64,000 bases of DNA from Lunularia cruciata. Its lineage: Eukaryota > Streptophyta > Marchantiopsida > Lunulariales > Lunulariaceae. Where the stretch lies: contig OX419755.1 in the NCBI GenBank assembly GCA_948567375.1, positions 50,845,001 through 50,909,000 on the forward strand. The letters run 5' to 3'. Positions 22,171 through 35,835 of this stretch are shown piece after piece. The first letter of the stretch is position 1, and each line of letters begins with the position of its first letter. The notes under the pieces are model-generated. The model saw only the letters and a program-made list of their open reading frames with translations, had not been told where the DNA came from and ran no database searches. Made by a program: the position numbers and the translations under genes.

Positions 22171-25100
22171 GTGAGGTGAGATACAATGATGCAAATTTTG
22201 AGGTCCACTTAGCATATATTTTTAAAAAAATTGCAAAGAGGTAAAATCACTTCTAAATTGCTACGTAGAACAATTAGAAACAAAATCAACATCAAAGATC
22301 CTTTCTTGACTTTTGAAATTTTTTTGTCATTCTAACTATGGAATTTTGAAAATGTTACGTTTTGGTTATTGACATGATAATAGCATCTGTATTTAAATAA
22401 ACATCCTAACATGAACATGAACAACCTACTTTTAGACTGTTTTTAGCTTCTAGATTTGAGTTCTTGAGCTTTTTTGAATAAATGTTGTAAACTGGTAAAT
22501 TGGGTTTTTTTCCATTATATGATATTCCATTTTAAATTTAATTTAGAATAAAATGAGCAGAAAACAATTATAAATTTATTTAAGAGAAATATTATAGAAA
22601 TTTATTTCTATGGGACTTGCTAAAATTTACACCTCATAAACCATACACAATTGCTCTTGTATGACAAACTAAGCTTCATTTAAATCTTTATTAAAATAGG
22701 AATAATTATATGACAATGAAAGTCTAGCATCAATTGTGCTTGTCAAGGTTTACACACAATATATCATACAAACCTATATATATACTTTCCATCAAATCTT
22801 TACTTAATTCCCTTTTATAATATGGGACCTAGGTTTGACTATGTTTTTGAGTATTCTCATCTATGTCTAGAAAAATTATCTTTCTAGAAATAGAATTTCC
22901 TTGTTTATAACTCTATAATAGAAAATATTTCAATTGAAATTATTAACCTTTTCAATAATGCCAATTGATGGATGTGCTCCATAGTTCATATAATTCTATT
23001 TGTTTTAGACAGACTAGACTTTACATTAGACTTATATTAAGTTTCCTTCTATATAGTAAAACTTGGATTCTTCTTACCTCCTTGAGTATCATCTTTACTT
23101 CTTGAGGAACTTGTCATTTCAAGTTTTCTTTTATAGCTTCTTTTTTGTGCATGAATATTTATTCCCATATTTGAGTAGCCATTTTGGATAAATCTCAAAA
23201 TTTATAGTATTTTACAAATGGCTCTAAGTTTTACTTTCTTTTATTTGGATAATGTTTCTTTCTCATGAAAATTTTTTAACTTTGTGGCAAACCAGTCAAT
23301 CTTGGCTCTATTTTGTCTTTACCAGAAGTATTGAATTGGTAGATGCTCTAAAAGGATAAATTTGATATCATGTTTCAAAATAGGAATACCATTACCAAAG
23401 ACTAATTCTCTTTGCTATATTTAACTAATATTCATTAAATTTTGAAAGGTATTCATTTTATTATTTTATCTTAAAAGAAAAGGCAAAGGTATAGAAAATA
23501 TCACTCTTCCTTCCTAATCTTTCTTCAAAAGAAGCATAGTTATCATTTGTACTAGATTTGCATTGATGGATGCTTAAGTTTGCCTTGTAATGGTGGACAT
23601 CTAAGGCTACCATGTGTAGGTGGAATTTAGGTTTGCAATGCATAATTGTGTACATAGGTGTGCCTTTCATAGATTAGTGCCTATGTATGCACCTAGTTAG
23701 AATGTCTCTATTTTACCATATGTAGAATAATTCTTAAAAGTTGGATTCCTTATAGCCTAAGGTTGATTAAAAAGAGCTATGCTCTTCATACCTCAATATA
23801 TAATTTTATTTTGAAGATTTTGAATTATAAAAAATCCTTAAATTGAAAATTTTAAGGCATTTGTTCAATTATTATACTCTTGAAAGCTAATATCCATGAG
23901 GAAGAGCTGTGCATAAGGCTCTACAAAATGCATTGAGGTAAACCTTTCACAAAATTTAAAGAAAAAAATATTTCAATGTCTTTAAAAAGCAAGCTTTAAT
24001 TTAAGAACTCAAATTTTGCAGTGGGGTTAAATATGTAGAAGCAATGATGTGACGACTACAATTTTTTCATTAAAGTTTGTTTCAACAATTAAGTTCATTT
24101 AAAGAAATCCTTTTTTCCAAAAAAAGTTATTTCAAATAATTATATTTTAAGGTAGATAAAATTTATGCTTATGCTTAAACTTTATATTTTGAAAATATTT
24201 CTCATATAAGGCTCGACAAAATGAAGAATTTGATTTAGTTATCCAGAAGAATGGTGTAGTTCCTTTTCTCTATGAATAGGTATATTTTCATTGACCACAA
24301 ACAAAGATTTTACTTCCTTTGCTGGTTTTCTTTTCCTTTCTTTATCCATGAAGAATAAGTGCTCATTGGAAAAAATCAATGAATTATTGCACTTCTTCTC
24401 TTGAAAAAATAATTTGAATTTTTTATAGTTCAGGTTAATCTATAATAATAAAAGAATGCAACTTAACTGCTTTTAGTAAAACAAAAATTTTGGATATTTT
24501 TCCTTGTTATATATGATCAATATTTTATTATAAAAATTAAGCAGAACCATAACACTTAAGTTTTTAATTTATATCTGATAAGGGTTGATATACCATGGAC
24601 ACAAATAAAACTTTTTCTTGAAGTTATCTCAAAGTAATAGGAATCTTATGGACAGTCTAAATGGGTACTAGCTTGATAAAATTAATGAGGGTAACTATTT
24701 GGTGCTTTTAGCCTTAATGTTTGTATGTTTTGAGGACATACTTTTCATTTTTTTTAAGTAATCAACTCCAATCTACAATATTTTAGAGATTAGACCAAAA
24801 GTGGAATTAGTATAATCATTCTAAGTGGTATATTATGAAACACCACTTACCATGACTATCAAGATGATTGAAATAATTTGCAATTTTAGAGAGTCAATTA
24901 ATTATATTTGGAAGTTGGTAGAAACAACCTTCAACATGTTATATATATTGAGAGTGTGAATTTTGTTCTTTTTGTTACAAAAGTAATTTAAACTATTTAC
25001 ATCAAAATTTTGTGCAATAACTAGTCCACTTGAGTAAATCAAAAAAGTTGATTGTCAAATAATCTTCAATTATGCCTTTGAACTAGGGTGTTCATGGGAA

Positions 25101-25328
25101 TATGCTCTTGAAGATCTCCAAATATTCTCTCAAATTGTGCTTTTTAACATCCACTTAGTGGACTTGTATCCTTATATTCTTATATACATCAAGTTCTTGA
25201 TTTTTCATTTTTGGTTGCAAGCACTTCATGACTTCTCAATGGTGATGATCATAAGGCCAATATTTGTGAACAAAGAATTCTAAAATGACACCAAGTGGAA
25301 GATCATTGGCATGCGAGGCCTTTCACCT

Positions 25329-25745
25329 TTGATATCATACCTCGTCCTTCATATCTTGTACTTCATACCTTGTGTCTCATTATCTTGTACTCCATATCTC
25401 ATAAAATAACCTCATCTCTTGTACTTCACCTAGTGCTTGATATCTCATACCTTGTACCTCATATCTAATTATCTTATATTTCATATCTAATACATTGATC
25501 TCATCTCTCATACCTCACCTAGTACTTCATATCTTGTACCTTGTATCTCAGACACGGACCTCATACCTCATCTTGTACTTTGTATCTCATGCCTCATATC
25601 TCATACACATACCTCATTTTTCATATCTTGTACCTCGTACCTCATACCTCATCTTGTACTTCATACCTTGTCCTCATATCTCATTTTCTTGTACTTCATA
25701 TCTTGTACCTCATCTCTACCTTGTACTCAGACCTTGTTCTTTGTT
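25329..25745. repeat. Degenerate pyrimidine-rich minisatellite
   Basis: About 400 bp are built from variants of a 9-12 bp word family (tcatatctt, gtacttcat, acctcatct) on the plus strand, strongly T/C-rich there. The copies are out of phase and diverged. Plus-strand ORFs within it (SYLVP, TSYLILYF repeats) are by-products of the repeat. Confidence 0.85.
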
Positions 25746-28499
25746 GTTGGCATTACTTGTTTCACTTTAGGTTCACAAGATGCTTACAACCATACTAACT
25801 CCAAGTTCCAAGAGATGCAAAATTTGAGTAATTGCCAATTACAAGGAAGAGCTCATTCAAATATGGAAAGAAGTGGATAGTTTGTCTCAAGCACCGCTAG
25901 ATTGTTTTACAGACAAGTAATGACCACATTAACATCAGACAAAATAAGAAGCATCAAACTTTGTCAAGAAAAACTTAGATTCATCTTGTAGTTCAATTAC
26001 ATCTTGTATTCATAGCCAATACACTTTGTATTTGTAAATATTTTGTAGAGCATAGTTGGGATAAAATCCTACATGGACACCTACTCGACACAATAGCAAT
26101 CAGACAAGAAGTTAGGGTGGCACTTCTATGTGGATTGTGCCTACTTAAGCACTAGATAAAGATTAGGTTAGGATAAGATAAGTGAGGACTAGATGTAATT
26201 AGAGATCTCCAACACATATACCCATTGGGTTTCTTTGTAGCTAAGTAGAAATATAGAAGGCTTAGGCTTGATGTTTAGTACATTCATTTGGTGCATCTTT
26301 TCTATTATGCAATAAATGAAGCTTATACCATCAAGATTTTCAAGTCAATGTATGTGTATGTGTCTGCTCTTTGCATGAATATATGCATACTTAGTCACTT
26401 AGTCATGAGGAATCTTGGTGTAGAGGCAGAAGCACTAGAGTGAAGGTATCATTCATGTGGAACTAGAGGGTGGACCTCTAGGTGCTCTATATAGGTCAAG
26501 AATGATATTAAAATGGAATTTTACAAGTATCATTAAGCACCATGAACTAGAAGAGTAAGCAGTATGAGCCATTCTAACCTCTCATAAAGTAGCACCTTCT
26601 GGAAAAGGTGGAACAATATGTTACAATCATAGATGTCAAAAAGATAAGGCCCTTGGGAGATCTGATGCCAACTTAGTTTGTGCATTCCATACTACTATTA
26701 ATAATACACCTTGAGAACATGTGATCTCGTACAACCCAAAGTTCATGAGTGGGTGCGGATTGTAAAGCTTTGGACTCTTACAATGATAGTAATTAAATAT
26801 TTGGTCAGGCAGCACAATGCGTAAGGAAATTCCAAGGCAAAGTGACCTTTGTAATAAATGATCCATCACCTTCAAGAGTCATTCGTACTATATTTGTAGT
26901 GAAAGTGATTTGTGTTAATTTATATTTCTATAGTATGCCAATAGGGGTGAGACTACAATCTTTTGAGAATGACTTTGCCCAAGATGTTTAATAAGAAACA
27001 ATAGAGTGTCATCATTATTACACATTTAGCTTGTTTTTGGGCATATCCAACTTCTATCCTTGTGGGATCGACCGGTTCTTACCAAGATATTGCAAATTTA
27101 AATGACATTATGTCACTACAACTTCCATAAGGAGCAAAGAAATACCATCTTTATGGGTTTTTCTTATTAATGTACATTTTTCTAAAATGAATATTTGGTC
27201 CTATGTTTATCAATATATTTTAATTTCACTTGAGGTTGACATGCACCACCTTTTTGCATAAGACACCCTAATTAGAGAAGCTTAGATTTCATTGAAGAAA
27301 AAGATTATAAATTGGATCAACAACATCTTTGCTCTTTTTTGGTATTGTATTTTACTTCAAAGCATGATTTAGTTGAATCTTCTATTAAATAAAGTGTTCC
27401 TTAAAAATTTATCATTGCTCTATTTTGAAACGCAACAAAATTTTGAAAAGTCCAACTTGAAATACATAAAAATTTCTAATCTACACTCTCTCTTTTTATC
27501 CAAAAGCATAATCTTCAACTCGATCTTCAACTCAATCCTCAATTTGATAAAATGATGCTATAAAGGACACTCATTATTCAAATGTACAAGCATAAGTTGA
27601 AAAAAGGAATATAAATACATGCTTGTCAAAGAGAGTTAAGATTGTCTTATCTCACTGGCTCCTTCAAGAAAGGAAAATTTACATCTCTATTTGAAGCATG
27701 AAAATAACCTCAATTCTTTTACTTTAGTCTTTAATATGTATAAAATATGAGTACTCAGATTTTTTTGAACTAGAGTGTTTTCCTTTCTCTTTTGGCATTT
27801 TTATGCCCTTAGCCCCTGAGCATGCATGGTGGTAAAAATAGACATGGGCTTAAAAAACATTTGGAGGCCTCTTGTTGAAAGTTTAGAATCCTGAAGTCCT
27901 TATTGGTTTGATATAGTCAATTATTTCATTTATTTAAGGCATGCTTGTGTGATGTGTTTTCGCTTTGAGGAACACAATCCTGGATTTGAGAAGGTATCCA
28001 AAGTAGAGGATGCAAAGTACTCATCCTCCCCTAGATATAATCCTAGGGGAAGGTCATGGTTGCAGTGGACTAATCAAGGTGGACTAATCAAGAGACGGGA
28101 AGGAATTTGATGTACATTTCAAGTTCTTGCATGCTTTAGTGGTATCGAGGATTAATCTTGATATTTTTGTTTAAGAAGTTAAAAAAATTTCTATTTAGGA
28201 TTGAGTATTTGACTTTAAAATTTTGATATATTTAGTATTTGTATTTCTCTTTATGAAAGTGTGCCAAAGGTATAATCAGAATGAGAACCCAACATTAGTA
28301 ACTCCTTGGGTTGATGTAAGAGCACAGAGAGGACCCAAGAATAAGATTGTGATCAGTCATCCACTAGATCATTACTTGAACCTATTTTTAGTTCCACTCC
28401 TTGACCTAGACCACTGGAAAATAACTCATCTTAAATCCTTATTTGAACTTATTTGTCCACAGCGTAACCTAGACCTAGACCAGACCTACACATAACCTA
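25746..28499. other. AT-rich stretch without recognised genes
   Basis: No protein family is recognised in the short ORFs. The segment near 27050-27110 (ccttgtgggatcgaccgg) resembles the leader just inside LTRs of some plant gypsy elements, so an eroded LTR and leader at about 26050-27110 is possible but has no partner here. Confidence 0.35.
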
Positions 28500-31400
28500 A
28501 CCAGACAATGAAAAAGTACGTTTAACCCTTGGATACAACCAGGACTGAAACTTCCAATAAACCAAGCAAGCAATAAGGGGGGAAAAGTTAGCACCAAAGA
28601 CTAAACGGCCAATTCCTCCCCCAACAGGAACATAAATAAACAGGACTTTTGGGAGATTGAGAGACGGACTGCAGGATGGGTACACGTGAAGCACAACTAT
28701 AAAACTCGAGGGGAATTCTGAAAGAAAAAGGTGAAGAGTAGGAGCTAAGGATCCCGCTGAATCAGCGTTGGAGAGATCAGTCTTTGACGGGACTGCAATC
28801 AGATTAAACTACCCTCTGATATTTTATCTGGCCAGGATTTCACTCTCCTCTTCTCTACTTTAGTCTAGAGAAGATTTTAGACACATTTCCGGAACGCGTC
28901 CAGAAAGAGGTCTACCAAGTGGTTTATGTTTAAATTCGGAGGCTCCCACAGTTTGGATCGGGACTGTAGAGGCGGAAATGGGAGTGAAATTCAATTACCA
29001 CTAAAATGAGAATCATTAGGTTAAGATAGGAAATGTGCAGTGATGACATACATGATGTTTAGATCCTTCGCTTTTTTCTTGTCTGCTTCAGACAATCTTT
29101 AGAACACCGGTTGTTAGACAGATGGATTAGCAATTAAACAGGATTTCATTCTGTTTTTATTTCTCTGTGTAAACCTCGACCCAAATTTAATAGTTCATCA
29201 AATGCCGTTCACCAGTTTATGATATGTCGTTCACACTTTCAACAGTATATGTTATACAAAAGTGCGTGACGATGTTGATGGTATCAATCCGAAACTTACA
29301 GCAATTGGATGGTAATCATATTCACGTAAATTTAGTATTAACTTGGTAGTTATGACAAGGTTTCCAGGTGTTGTAACTCGCCTCCTTCACACAAGTGTAA
29401 CAATCCAAGTACCTCGGCTACGTGTCCAAAGATGATAACCTTGTTCGTGATCGCCACCACCCATTATTACATGGCAGTGAAACTCAGTTGGTCCTGGAAG
29501 TTAGATCAAAAATTCGAACGCGAAGATGCAACTGAAATGAGAACCAAGTTGACCTTTAGTTACTCATAAGTCGTTTGGTAACCGTTACTACGGAATTTCT
29601 GCCTTGATGTATATACAGACACCATGTCATGCATGTCATAATCATTTGGATCTCTCGCCTTCCTCAATTTTCTTCTCTACTTCAGACACATCCATCACTA
29701 AATCGCATACGAAGCTTCACTATTTAAATGCCCCCGCCAAAAGCGGATACAAGGTTGAAAAGGAAATGTACAGTAGTGTGCATACATCGTGTGGATGGCT
29801 GGATGTCAGATCCTTCCGCATTCCTTTCCTACTTTAGACATCCTCCAAAGTAGTGAACCCCCAAATATCATTATGAATGCGAAATAGTGAAGAAAAAACT
29901 GGAATGCAACTCTTATATGGGGGATCCTGTAGCCGGGAATGGCCATATTGAAAGAGTCACACATCTCTTCAAATTACAAGAGATGGGAAAATAATGAAAC
30001 ACGAACTCAAGTATAATATACTCTGATCAATTAATTCCATAGTCAGATAAACGATATTTTGATATGACAAAATTGGAGTAACAGACAGAGTAGCTACAGA
30101 AGTCAATAGGCCCCGAGTTCAAGCTCAACGCAACAGTTGGGACAGGAAAGGTACAGTTATCAACATACATGTATATGAACACCGCCATGCCATAACGTGC
30201 ACACGTGGTTAAACTGCCCACAATTTGACACTGTATGGTTGTGTAAGGCAGCAAGAGCAAAGCTGTTGCATGTGAGTGTTGGCCCAGTTTCCTCGTGTAC
30301 TAGGTTGTCCCGGGGCGAGCTACAGCTAGGAAAACAGAAGCAGCTGCCACACGGATGGCACGTTCCAATGGTGCAGACATAGAAGACGCTCCGATTGCCG
30401 ACACGCCTGTACGAGCTCCCTGCCGGAAGCTTTCAAAAGAGCGGGTAGACTGGAGTTAGGCGAGCTGACTAGAGTCAGAGCAAAGTGCAGTAAGGACGAC
30501 CATCATGGGATGGTGGGTTTAGAGGAGACTGAAGAAGAACAGTTGGGTTATATGAGACTAGAGATTTTTCCCCGAGGAACTGATAGCTTCCAGGGCAGCC
30601 AGATATGATTGGAATTACCGCGAGTTTGGGGGAACTTCTTTGCTTTTGAGAGCCGGAAAGAGCTAATCTTAAAACCGATCAGTCTCTTCTGAAATTTGAT
30701 GCAAGTTTTCACAGATATTCGAGACAGAATTCTACTTTTGAAAACGTTGTCGTTAACCAGCCCATCCCTTTACAAACAGATCGCCACTGTAAGCCGAGAA
30801 CTCTTAATCTGTTGGAACAGATAACTTCTGGTCGAGCACTGGACTGGAGTGTATAAGCTCACTACCGGGGTGTGGTGGTAGTTCGATTCATCATCGGCGT
30901 CTGTTAGACCACGATCAAGGATCGCTCCACCAATTCTTTCGTCCTATTGGTTCCAGGTGGAGACTGCAGATATGGAAAGAGACGTTGTTTACAACAGCAA
31001 CAACCTCTCCTTGCGCATGAGCAAATGAATTCATTTAGTGGCATCACTGATTTTAGCATGACCAGTTCGGAACCGCATCTGCTAGGACTCCACCTCATTC
31101 GTCTCCTCCTACACGTGGCACTGTATTGATCGAAGACAAAAGACTTTCATTGCGTGTTGTACATCCCATTGGAAATAACGGCCCATTAGTTTTTTACTCC
31201 ACAGTGGCCAATCTCATCTTCGAAACAGTGTCTGTGCAATGGGGTACATTACCAAATATCCACTTCTCTTTCTCTTGCCCCCACCAAGTAGTTGGTAGTT
31301 TCCACCAAATTTATTCAACGAAAACGTCAGGTGCATTAGCAGTGTCTAGTCTGCGTACAGTAGTTCCAAGCACGTTCCAGTCAGTCCTAAACAAGTCCAG

Positions 31401-32862
31401 ATAAAATTAGGTTGAATAGCACTTCAAACTTTCTTTGCAGCGCTATGGTGTTCCGCAATGCTCACAAAACTTATGTTGGATTACGGACAAATTCAGACCT
31501 CACCCACATGGGTGAGCGATGGACTTGGTGGATTAGCAGCTGGGAGAACTTTAAACTAAAAGGACAACATGGTCATACCCACCATGGTTAGTGGAAAGAT
31601 TGATCCTGTATTGATTGTTCGGAAAGTGCGTGCTTCTCGAGCACGAACTAGAGGTTAAAGAGTGGAGAGAAACCACCAAACTACTATCAGTAGTTCCCCG
31701 TCTCGTCATAACAGTGTCTTGTGAGTGGTCTCTTGTTTCTTTAATGACATGGTGTGAACAGCCCACTCTTAAAACGCGTGGAAAGTCATCAGTAGTTGGA
31801 GGAGTTTCCGTTCTTACCATACCACTCTTCGATCTCCTCTCTGGTATATAATTGTTTCAGGTGGTTCCGCCTCTGTATACTCTTGGAATGCAAACAATGA
31901 TGAGCAAACTCGTCTTCCTCTCCTGGACTCTTGCTCTTCTCCTCTCCAACTGATATATTTCAGATTCTTATATCAGGTGGGAAGGTAATGCCGACAATAC
32001 ACCATACGTCCCTAAATATGTGTCAGTGTTGTAATACGATATAAGATAGTAATATCTTCATAATTCTTCCAATACATGATGTCACAATAAGGTCGGATAA
32101 TAAACCGATTTTGAGCCTCTAATTAGATCATATGCCAACACATATTTGTATTCGGGAAATTTCGAAATGAGAATGAGAAGCTTTGAATCTAGGAAAATAA
32201 ATCGATCATCCCTACGGGAGAATCTATTTGTTTGAGACGATGATAGTAGTGGCAGTATGATACGATGGAACACCTTGATGTATTTTGAATAAGGGTCTAC
32301 ACGTGAATTTCCGCTTCTTATACACTTCAAGTCTATACTAGATCGATGTAAAATACTCCCTTTAACAAGGTTCATCCTATCAACCGAGTTAGATCACCAC
32401 CGAGCATCAAACATTTATGGGCATACACTCTCATAGAGAAAGAGTTTTTTTCACACCCACAAGTTCAGGAAATTGATATCACCGTTAGGATGATAATGAC
32501 TAGAGTGGGAGGTGTTTCTATTTTATCATAGATTGAGAAACCGGCAACAGCATAGAACACATCAAGGGAAGATTTACAACTTGATGGGAAGACCCATCAA
32601 GCCGTACAAGGGAGAGATAAAAGAGATAAAATGGGGCTAGGTTCCCATTGTATTGATATGAGAAATTTGCACTTCCGCACTTAAAATTCCAAGTCATGCA
32701 ATTCATCAGGTCTACAAACTATTGGAGTATCCGAAGAAGCATCACCCAGTGTGATTGCTCTCCTATGGATTGCACCAATCACTATTCTCTATAGAACAAT
32801 GGATATATATTGGTTTAAAATATGCTACAAAGTATAAGAGAGTGATACTTTCCGACGTCTAA

Positions 32863-32966
32863 CATGATAAGCTCTCGTGCACTCTATGACAAATGTATTG
32901 TATGACATGTACATCATGATAAGCTCTCGTGCACTCTATGACAAATGTATTGTATGACATGTCCAT
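32863..32966. repeat. 52-bp tandem duplication
   Basis: The unit beginning catgataagctctcgtg is present at 32863 and 32915 with at most a few differences at the end of the unit. Confidence 0.9.
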
Positions 32967-33100
32967 CGTGCCATATTACTCCAAAGCTAGAGGAACAAAG
33001 ATATGACCTTGTTACATACCCTTATATTTAAGGGTATAAGGACCATCCTTGATCATTTCGGATCAAGTTTAAAGTCTACTCGGACACACATCATATGTAA

Positions 33101-33199
33101 GAAACATGATATACTCCCTCTAAACAAGGTATTCCCCCTTTGTGTCTGTAGAAAACATTATACACTCCCTCCAAACAAGGTATTCCATTTGTGTTCGCA
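33101..33199. repeat. 50-bp tandem duplication
   Basis: Two copies (33101 and 33151) of a unit holding actccctc, aaacaaggtattcc and tttgtgt, with several substitutions. A third partial start (tcaaacactata) follows at 33200. Confidence 0.75.
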
Positions 33200-33268
33200 T
33201 CAAACACTATATCATTGATGGTATCATAAATAAAGAGAAAGCGTTGCGATCCATAAGTCCACCCTATT

Positions 33269-33344
33269 CTCAAGCTAGTCCAAATAATTTTGACTTGACT
33301 ACTGTACTCAAGCTAGTCCAAATAATGCTGACTTGACTACTGTA
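33269..33344. repeat. 38-bp tandem duplication
   Basis: ctcaagctagtccaaataat begins copies at 33269 and 33307. The copies differ at only two bases. Confidence 0.9.
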
Positions 33345-35272
33345 CTGTAGTTAACCATACAAGATCTACTTACCTCCATTAAATATGTAACACCAAACTT
33401 CAGAAAGATGTCCAGACATTGCTTGGCCGGGACCCAAATAATTCACTCAACTTTGATTGTCAAAGAGTTGAAGTCAAAGTTCAGTCTGACTGGGGTGATG
33501 GACCGGTCAGACTGGTCAGCGAGCAGAGAACTTGGGGACCTGCAGTGGAGATACCAGTAACTGACCACGACTGGCGATGACAGACCACGACAGAACTGAA
33601 TGGACTAGGTACACTACTGTACCGTAGGTGTGGTACCATTCCCGAAACCTTCTCCAACTTTAGCTATGGTAGCAAAAATCCGTGGGCGAGAGGAGGAGAA
33701 AAACTGCCACGTCTGAGATAAACAGATGGTCTCGGAACCGGACAAGGACGATGTACACCATCATTCCGTCCGACGTCCATCCAGACACAAAGACGAGGAG
33801 CTGACGTGCTCAAATGTGGGTCCCTTCCATATCCACACTACGTTGTAGGCAAAGGACTAACGACGTTATCCCCACAGTTGAAACTCGAGTTCAATTACAG
33901 TACTTCACTGTGCTGCACTTCCACCTCCACTGGAGCTGATCTCGAAGTACAATAACTCGATGTCAGATGCGATGCATAAATTACGTTGACGAATGTTTTT
34001 GGGGTTGTTGAAGAAGCAAGTTAAAGACGGGAAACAATGCAATACGACCGAAATAACTTTATATTGCAGTTTCCTGTGGCCACAAGCACAAGCATACAAG
34101 CTTTGAAGGCAAATGTTCAAGACGGGTGAGACATAGACTTTCTTGTCTGAAGGATTTCAATCAATTCCACTGACGAATGTTTTCTTTTAGTTGGAGTGAT
34201 ACAAGGTCCAAGCAAGATGCGAGAGCACTGCAATGCTCAACTGCAGTGTGAGAGAACCGAACCTTAGAAACGTCCATGTGCGAAGTCAATGGTCCGATCT
34301 TGCATGCTACATGCACCTGTCCCACCTATTTGCTGCAGCCAGTTTGTTTGCTCATCCCTCTCGCGTGAGCGCTGAAATACCCTGAGCTTCAAGTTCCCGC
34401 CACTGACAGAATGGTGACACTTCAGGGCCTTCTGAAGCTGTCTCCAAATCTCATACTTCTTGACCACACCGACAGTAACTCGAAACCCGGCAGACCGATT
34501 TCTTGTCATTTGTCCTCTCTGCCAATGTTTATGCCCTGTGGGACATCATCTTCTCTTGTCAAGCGCAGCCGCATCCCGAATATGAATCGTATATTTTATG
34601 CAAAGAAAGTTTTTAAAAGCCAAACGGGTTGTTGAGTTTGGCACTACTCGAGGAAAAACATTCGGTACCAAGATGTAATTAGTTTTTGATTGATTCGCCA
34701 AATTGTTTGTTACTCTGCTTTTGTATGATACTTGCTTATCATGTACGAGAACGGCTAGGTGTTCCATTTTAATTTCCAGTCACAAATACTACAAGAAGTT
34801 GCACCGTAGCGACGCCGGACTAAGTAAGGAATTTACAGGCCCTTCCTTGATACCAACCTCTTACAACAAGAAGTCTCGTTCATTTCTCATGTTGAGATCA
34901 GATTTAGAAGAATTCCTTTAACCGTTCAATTGAAAGGATTCAAATATGTAAGAGCAACTACATAAATAATACACTTTAGCCCAGAAAGTCCCTTTGATTA
35001 AACGAGTAATCACTCTTACGTTCTTGTTTATATCGCAGTCGTGTGTCTAGATTTTCAAGTTAAAAGCTTCCAGAAGTAGAGCCTTTGGGGTAGATCCTTC
35101 TTCTTCCTTTCTGTGAAGACCACACAGGTAGTCCTCAGACAAACTAAATAATTTTCAGTGAATAACATGAAGACCAGTAGACCACGTCTATATCCAAAGG
35201 CCAGATTGTAATGTGGAGCAAGCTACTATAATTTATGATAAGTGTCCCGGTGAGGATTCTTATATTATGAAA

Positions 35273-35328
35273 AAATGTATAATCTATATATGCAAGGCTC
35301 TAGCCTTGCATATATAGATTATACATTT
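35273..35328. repeat. Perfect 27-bp inverted repeat with 2-base spacer
   Basis: Left arm 35273-35299 and right arm 35302-35328 are exact reverse complements around ct (35300-35301). A transcript could form a 27-bp hairpin ending ggct-ct-agcc. Arms are AT-rich with a central gcaaggct. It sits at the right border of the less AT-rich block. No known element is recognised. Confidence 0.9.
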
Positions 35329-35835
35329 AGCCTCTAGTGTTTTAGGTTTAATCATCAGTCGCACTGCTACAATAGTTTCTAGGCCTATTGATAGGATGTC
35401 GAACAGCTTAAATTCTCATAATCCGGATCCTTAGATATTTTGACTTATGAACTAATGCACTTTTTCATATATTATTCAAGCTGAAAAGTCAAGGAAGAAA
35501 CAATCTCATTTTATCAATATAATGAGGACGTGAAGATGTCTCCTATTTCCTCTTTCCATTGAGAAGCTAAATTCTAAAAACCATAGATTTTGACTTTAGA
35601 AAGCTTAACCAAAATATTCTTAAACATATTGCAAAGAATAATGTTGTCGTATTACTCATACTAGTTGGATGTCCATGCTATGGATGTAGCAATGAAAGAA
35701 CTAACTTCATTTGGCTTGTTTGCCCCTCCCATGCGTGTACGAATGAGTGGACTAATTCCAAAATTTCAGCAGCGTAATGCAAGTTGGCCAATTAAGATAA
35801 TTTCAGTTTATAATAGGGTGAATTCATTATAAACA

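Larger units (their letters stand above)
20220..25328. other. AT-rich stretch without recognised genes
   Basis: Only short ORFs occur and none has a motif I recognise. Two tandem repeats (21132-21286 and 22011-22170) stand out; the rest is unremarkable AT-rich sequence. Confidence 0.5.
28500..35272. other. Less AT-rich block with no transposon signature
   Basis: From about 28500 the base composition is visibly more balanced and CpG-containing words are more common than on either side. No retroelement domain and no LTR partner were found. Longer ORFs (31126-31404 plus; 31820-31551, 34509-34264 and 34767-34546 minus) show no motif I can name. The block holds three short tandem duplications (32863-33344). 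It may be low-copy host DNA, such as intron, promoter or decayed gene sequence; there is no positive evidence for an exon. Confidence 0.35.

Noticed and set aside
21974-22208. Minus-strand ORFs of 65-70 codons
   Set aside because: They consist of the three-copy 55-bp repeat read in shifting frames.
25495-25880. Overlapping plus-strand ORFs with SYLVP and TSYLILYF repeats
   Set aside because: They are translations of the minisatellite and occur in all three frames.
30845-30900. tRNA-like B box (agttcgattc) with a weak A box upstream
   Set aside because: The A box fits poorly, no cloverleaf could be drawn, and there is no repeated partner in the window.
33101-33199. actccctc words resembling grass Stowaway MITE ends
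   Set aside because: They belong to a 50-bp tandem duplication; no inverted partner and no TA duplication.
34264-34767. Two adjacent minus-strand ORFs considered as a NAC-like domain
   Set aside because: Only a short word (CPTGHKHWQRGQ) is faintly similar; the conserved NAC residues are missing.
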